Position numbers and translations under genes: made by a program | The notes under the pieces: generated by a model | What the model was told of the DNA's origin: nothing | Databases searched by the model: none | The model's input: only the letters and a program-made list of their open reading frames with translations | Source of the DNA: Sipunculus nudus | Taxonomy: Eukaryota > Annelida > Sipuncula > Golfingiida > Sipunculidae | Assembly (NCBI GenBank): GCA_026874595.1 | Contig: CM049320.1 | Span: 52,154,714 to 52,218,713, forward strand | Length of the DNA: 64,000 nt | Direction: 5' to 3' | Shown: positions 54,101 to 60,100 of the stretch, one piece after another | Layout of the letters: each line of letters begins with the position of its first letter | Numbering within the stretch: the first letter of the stretch is position 1

Positions 54101-57100
54101 ACCCAACGTTGCGGGTCCCGTTGAAGAGGAAGGGTATATTGCTGCATAGCGTGTCCCCAAACACGCAAGGTAGCCGACTCCCAAGACTCCTAAGGTAGTG
54201 ACTTCTGGTGGTGGGTATGGAACCAGTTATTTAGGTCTTTGTAGTAATAGGCCAAGGTGAAGGTCAGAAAAGGCCAGTTGAAGAACGGTGTGATGTTGCG
54301 TGACAGACCTGTGAGGTGATGCTGCCAGGAATTCAACTGTGTGCTAGTGGAAGGGCCAAATTGGTGTGCATTCTGCAAGTTATGGCATGTGACTGACCAG
54401 ATAGCAAAACTGGCCCAATATCATGGCCTGTTTCTGCAGGTTTTCTGGGACAAACAGACGGGACAATTTTAGTAGTATATAGATAGAGTGGCAGCACGGG
54501 CTATATCAATTCAATGAGTTTGTATATTTTTCTTTGAGGATAATGTAATCCGACTGACATTATTAACTGGCATATCAGCTCAGGTCGATGACCTACCTGG
54601 GTCAATATCATCGTCTATGGAGCTGGTGCTTTTCGTGCGATTGCCGGTTCTCGGGCGATCAAATGGCCGCTCTTTGCTGTGGTAATCTTCATAGTCAAAC
54701 TCTCGATGTTCTCTCCAGTTTCGTGTGCCTAGAATCATGTCAAACAGACAAATCAATAGTTGCTTCATATATTCCCTAGTGGTAGGAATAGGTTTTAAAC
54801 TATGTTTGATGACAAGTTTGTGTCCCATCTTTCTTAATCTTTAAAAGGATCAGAATATAGACCAGACTATTTAGACTTCACAGCATGTGCATGCAAAATC
54901 AAAAGTGATTGATTACGCAAAACTGCAACCAATTATGATGAATAGGACCAATCATGGATAGAAATAAATGACTGGCACACCACTTACATTCAGGTACTTT
55001 AGCTGCTCAGTAAGGCTGTTATGAATACTAATGATGCATTCACATCTCACTGTGTAACGTGTACCATGATACTTCCCTCACATACTAATATATGTTACAG
55101 TACATATAATTAGGTACAGAGTTCAGATTCAGGATTAATATTTTTCTTTGTTCTTTGAAAGATAAAATTTCTCACAGAATACTCCGAAAATAAAATTTCC
55201 AAACTGTAAAAAAATAATTTATTTCTAAACAATCAGCCATCAATGGTCTCCATTTTGTATATTGTGTTATATAAACAAAAAGTCACCCATACATGGACCA
55301 ACCTGCAAGTTGCATACATTTCCACAAGGGTAAATATTGAGGCAAATATAAAAGAAACAGTCCTTTTTTAATAATATTAATGTAAATAATGTATCAGAAA
55401 TACTGAGCAATTTTTATAAAGCGCAGGTCTGTAGAAAAAACAATCTGGATCAAAATTCATGAACACAAACTATACTAGCCTACTGTGAATAGTGCATAAC
55501 TCAGTCTGTCTCTGAGACTTTACTGGCTCTAATAACTGTGAACAGTGTATTAACCCATCTGTTTCTAGGACTTAACTGGCTCTAAATAGGAGTTAATACT
55601 GTGAATAGTGTATTACCCCGGCTGTCTCTGGGACTTTACGGGCCCTAACAACTGGAAAGTGTATCACACCATCTGTTTCTATGACTTTACTGGCTGTTAA
55701 AAGTATATGTAGTTAAAACTATGAATAGTGTATTACCCCGTCTGTCTCTGGGACTAGCACTAATAACCGTGAACAGTGTATAACTCAGTCTGTCTCTGGG
55801 ACTATACTGGCCCTAACAACTGTGGAAAGTGTATCACACCATCTGTTTCTATGACTTTACTGGCTGTTAAAAGTATATGTAGTTAAAACTATGAATAGTG
55901 TATTACCCCGTCTGTCTCTGGGACTAGCACTAATAACCGTGAACAGTGTATAACCCAGTATGTCTCTGGGACTATACTGGCCCTAATAACTGTGAATATC
56001 ATGTATTACCCCATCTGTCTCTGGGTCCAGCGCGTCTCCATCCTCCGCCACCCTCCGTCGGCTCCTCTTCCTCTGCTCCTCGTTTGGCATCTCGCCAATT
56101 GTCACTCTGCATGGAGCGTGAGAAGTTTTTGCGGGGCGAAATGGGGCCACCTTCCTCAAAGCCCCTCCCTGAGAACCCCCGCTCAAACCTTGCACTCCTG
56201 AAAATATCGCTTTTTTTTACATCTTCAGCAGAATTTAAAAGGGGCCAAAATCTATCTGTCCTTTATAAACTAAAAGGTAATCCCTTGGAGCTTTTATAAA
56301 AAAGGTCAGAAAATGTGGATATCACCTCACACTGGCTGCTGGTTTTGTTTATATCAACAAGTTTATAATATGTGGGGGCCTGCCAAATTAATCAAAACAA
56401 ATTCAAGAAGGGTATCTGGCGGCAAGTCAGATTTGCCAGAGCTTTGCAAATGGCTTTTCGCAACAAGTGACCTTTCTACCTCTGCATATATGCAACCTAT
56501 CACCTTAGGTTACACTTTTTTCCTGTGTTTACAAACACAGTGTTGATAAACAAGTTCATACAGCCTTCGCGGAGGCGATAAAAGAACATTTCACAACCAG
56601 AATTACCCTCAGACTATCAATATATACACAGAGTAAGCCACAAATCACATAAATTTTTTTTTCAAAAGTTAGGTGAATTGGCAGCTTTAATGTCTACATT
56701 TGTTGTATTAGATCATCATATGACCTTGTTGTGTTTACATCATGACAGCATCCGAATAAGAGGTTGAATAGAATTTATAAGTGATTTCTAATTCTCAGCC
56801 ATTTTAAGTCACAATATCAAGCTAGGAGCCCCAAGGTGTTGAGCCAGGATTTAAGCAGAACTCGAGTGACCATGCCATAGATTGCTTACCCTTCTTCCCA
56901 ACTCTCACTTCGCTGGTAACGACTTCGTCCAAACCCTCCTTCCTCGTCAAGTGATGTGGCTCTACTGAAGAAACCTCCCTCACCACGACCTCGGCCTGTT
57001 GATCAGAAGAAACAACAAATAATGTAAGACAGAAGTTTCCATTTCGAAGATAAGATAACTAGTGACAAGTCTACAGCATAAGCACGATAAAAAGTATACA

Positions 57101-60100
57101 GAATATTGAGTATTTTGGATAAATGACCGGAATTGGACAGCCAAGATGTTCTGGCTAGGTCACTGGGTGACACACGCTCCAGGGTACAGTGAAGGGGAAA
57201 TGGTATGACAAGGAAAGACCCATTTTTCAAAGATCTGTCATTTTCTCCTATATACATGTGGGTATGCTAGCTCACAAACATAATCTAGAACAAGCAAATT
57301 TGTGGAATTAATGTCCTCCGCTTCCGCCTCTTGTTGTCCTCTGCTTGCCATATTGATAAGTTCTAGTTTTTATAGTCCCCTGAAGATGTTTCCACATGTC
57401 ACAGTGGCTGTGTTTTAGTTTTCATTACCCCTGAAGATGTCTCCACATGTCATAATTTTGGTTGTGAATTTGGAACCACAGGGGAATTTTTTGTTTTGTT
57501 TTTGAACTGCTTATCATAAAATTTCAGACTGATACTCCAAAACAAATCACATCCAAGAAATGCATGAGGGCAATCAATGACCAAAATTTGAATTAAATTG
57601 TATTATATTTAGGAAAGTTATTGCACAGAAATGAACACCTGATGGACGGATAGACAGGCAGACAGAAAAACCTAAATCAAAGACAAAATGCTTGTATTAT
57701 TGGTCAAGAAATTGAATGTTGGACTTGTGCCAGCAGACAGCAGAATCCATTTACCTTCTAATGAATGGACCCATTTTGTTATCCTCTCCCCCGATACAAG
57801 TATGTAGTTATACAGTAAAACATTTAGTTCCCAGATTCAAATTAGTCAAAAATTCCCTTGTTTAATCCTAAAGTTGCAAGTCACTGCAGGATTGAAGTTG
57901 AATTATAACTGTATGTCCACACAGTGCCCATACTTGGCATGTTAGCCAGAACACATCTTTTCAAGTTTCTTATCAGCTAGAATTCTTACCTCTGCCTCGA
58001 CCTCTTTCCACCCCTCCTCCTCTCCCCCCTCGCCCTGATGTGCCGCCCCCTCGCCCCATGAGCCGAAGCACCATACTACTGTTGACTGACTGGGACATAA
58101 GTTGCTGAAATAGATCAAATTCATCATCAACACACTAGCCTAGATCAAATCCATAATCATACACATTTCACACTAACCTAGATCAAATCCATAATCAGAC
58201 ACGTTAACCTAGATCAAACCCATAATGATACACACTAACCTGGAACAAATTCATAATCATACACACTAACCTAGATCAAATTCATAATCATATACACACT
58301 AATACAGATCAAATTCATAATCAGACACTAATCTAGATCAAACTCAAAATAACCATACACACTTACCTAGATAAAATTCATAATCTTACATGTACACTAA
58401 CCTGGAACAAATTCATAATCATACACACTAACCTAGATCAAATCCATAATCAGACACATTAACCTAGATCAAACCCATAATGATACACACTAACCTAGAT
58501 CAAATTCATAATAACCATACACACTAACCTAGATCAAATTCATAATCTTACATGTACACTAACCTGGAACAAATTCATAATCATACACACTAACCTAGAT
58601 CAAATTCATAATCTTACATGTACACTAACCTGGATCAAACCCATAATGATACACACTAACCTAGATCAAATTCATAATCATATACACACTAATATAGATC
58701 AAATTCATAATCAAACACTAATATAGATCAAATTCAAAATAACCATACACACTTACCTAGATCAAATTCATAATCTTACATGTACATTAACCTGGAACAA
58801 ATTCATTATCATACACTATATTTGACACTAATCTAGATCAATTTATAATCATACACAGTGAAACTACCCTAGATCAAATTCACTGAGGCACTATTTTTAT
58901 TATATGGTCTGTTCTTCAACTGCTAGACTGTGTGGGCCTTCTTGAAGAATGTTTTGCAATTTATACATAATTTTACCATTTCAACATCCATAATGCTAGC
59001 AGAAGCATAGGTTTTAACAATGGATGTGTGTTGGAACTCACTTAATTTAAAGTATTTCTTCACGTCTGGCTCATAACCAGAGTTCGCAGGTTTTACCCAC
59101 CACCTAGGGTAAAACCGAGGTTGGGTAAAATAGGTTCCGGCATGTAATTTTGAAGAGGGATTCTTATGACTTTCATACTTTCTCCAAGTCTATCTCTCTT
59201 ACACCAAACAAAAGGGGCAGGGAGCGGAGGTCCCACCGCACTTGGCCGAGTCTGCTAGACAATGGGGACACATTGTGTGAGAGTCCAAGGAAGCTAAGTA
59301 TTTGGGACATTTGATACAAGTGAGACCACGCTTGGGTGACGCCACAGTTACAATCAATCAATTTGAAAGCCAAGGTAATGAATAAATAAGGATAATTGTG
59401 TCGGGTACTTACCCCTTGAGGCCTGGCATAGACTGAGAAGACAGAGGCCAGCATGTCTGTTCACTCTGAGCAACATGTGGAAAGTGAATATGGCAGATAG
59501 TCTTTTAGGGAAACTGGCATCAGGGGTCGCCCTGGCAACAACCTAATTTTAAACATGTCGGGGGAAAACCCAGAGGTAGAAGGTTAAGCACCATGCAATC
59601 CTGGAACAATGTAAGTCCATGTATTGAAAACCAGGGTTGGCAAGTTTCTGCTATTGCCATTTTTGCAGTGGTTTTTGCCCAGCAACTGCCATGCAGCAGA
59701 AATACCTTTCTGCCCTTGCTTCCGCCATAAGGGCAGAAATACCCTACAAACTGCGATGAAATGAATATAATAGCTGACCAATTCAAATATGATACAGCAA
59801 ATACAACAGTAATGAAAATGACAAAGGTGTATAAACTTGTGACAGAATATTTTAATAATTACTGGGGGGTCAGGTACTCCCTGAAGAAGGACTCAGAAAC
59901 CTTTAGAAACTATAGGAAAGCCGGGGGGGTGGGGGGGGGGGGGGGTGGTCAACTAAACTTATGCAAGGTTCCTACGCCAGAAATCAGAGGCTCTATTAGC
60001 ATCATCACAGTTAGCATTATTTCTTGCATGAAAGAGCACATGATCTTTTCACATCACTCTCATAAATAGTAACCTCTGGAGTCTGGAGTCAGGCTTGCCA

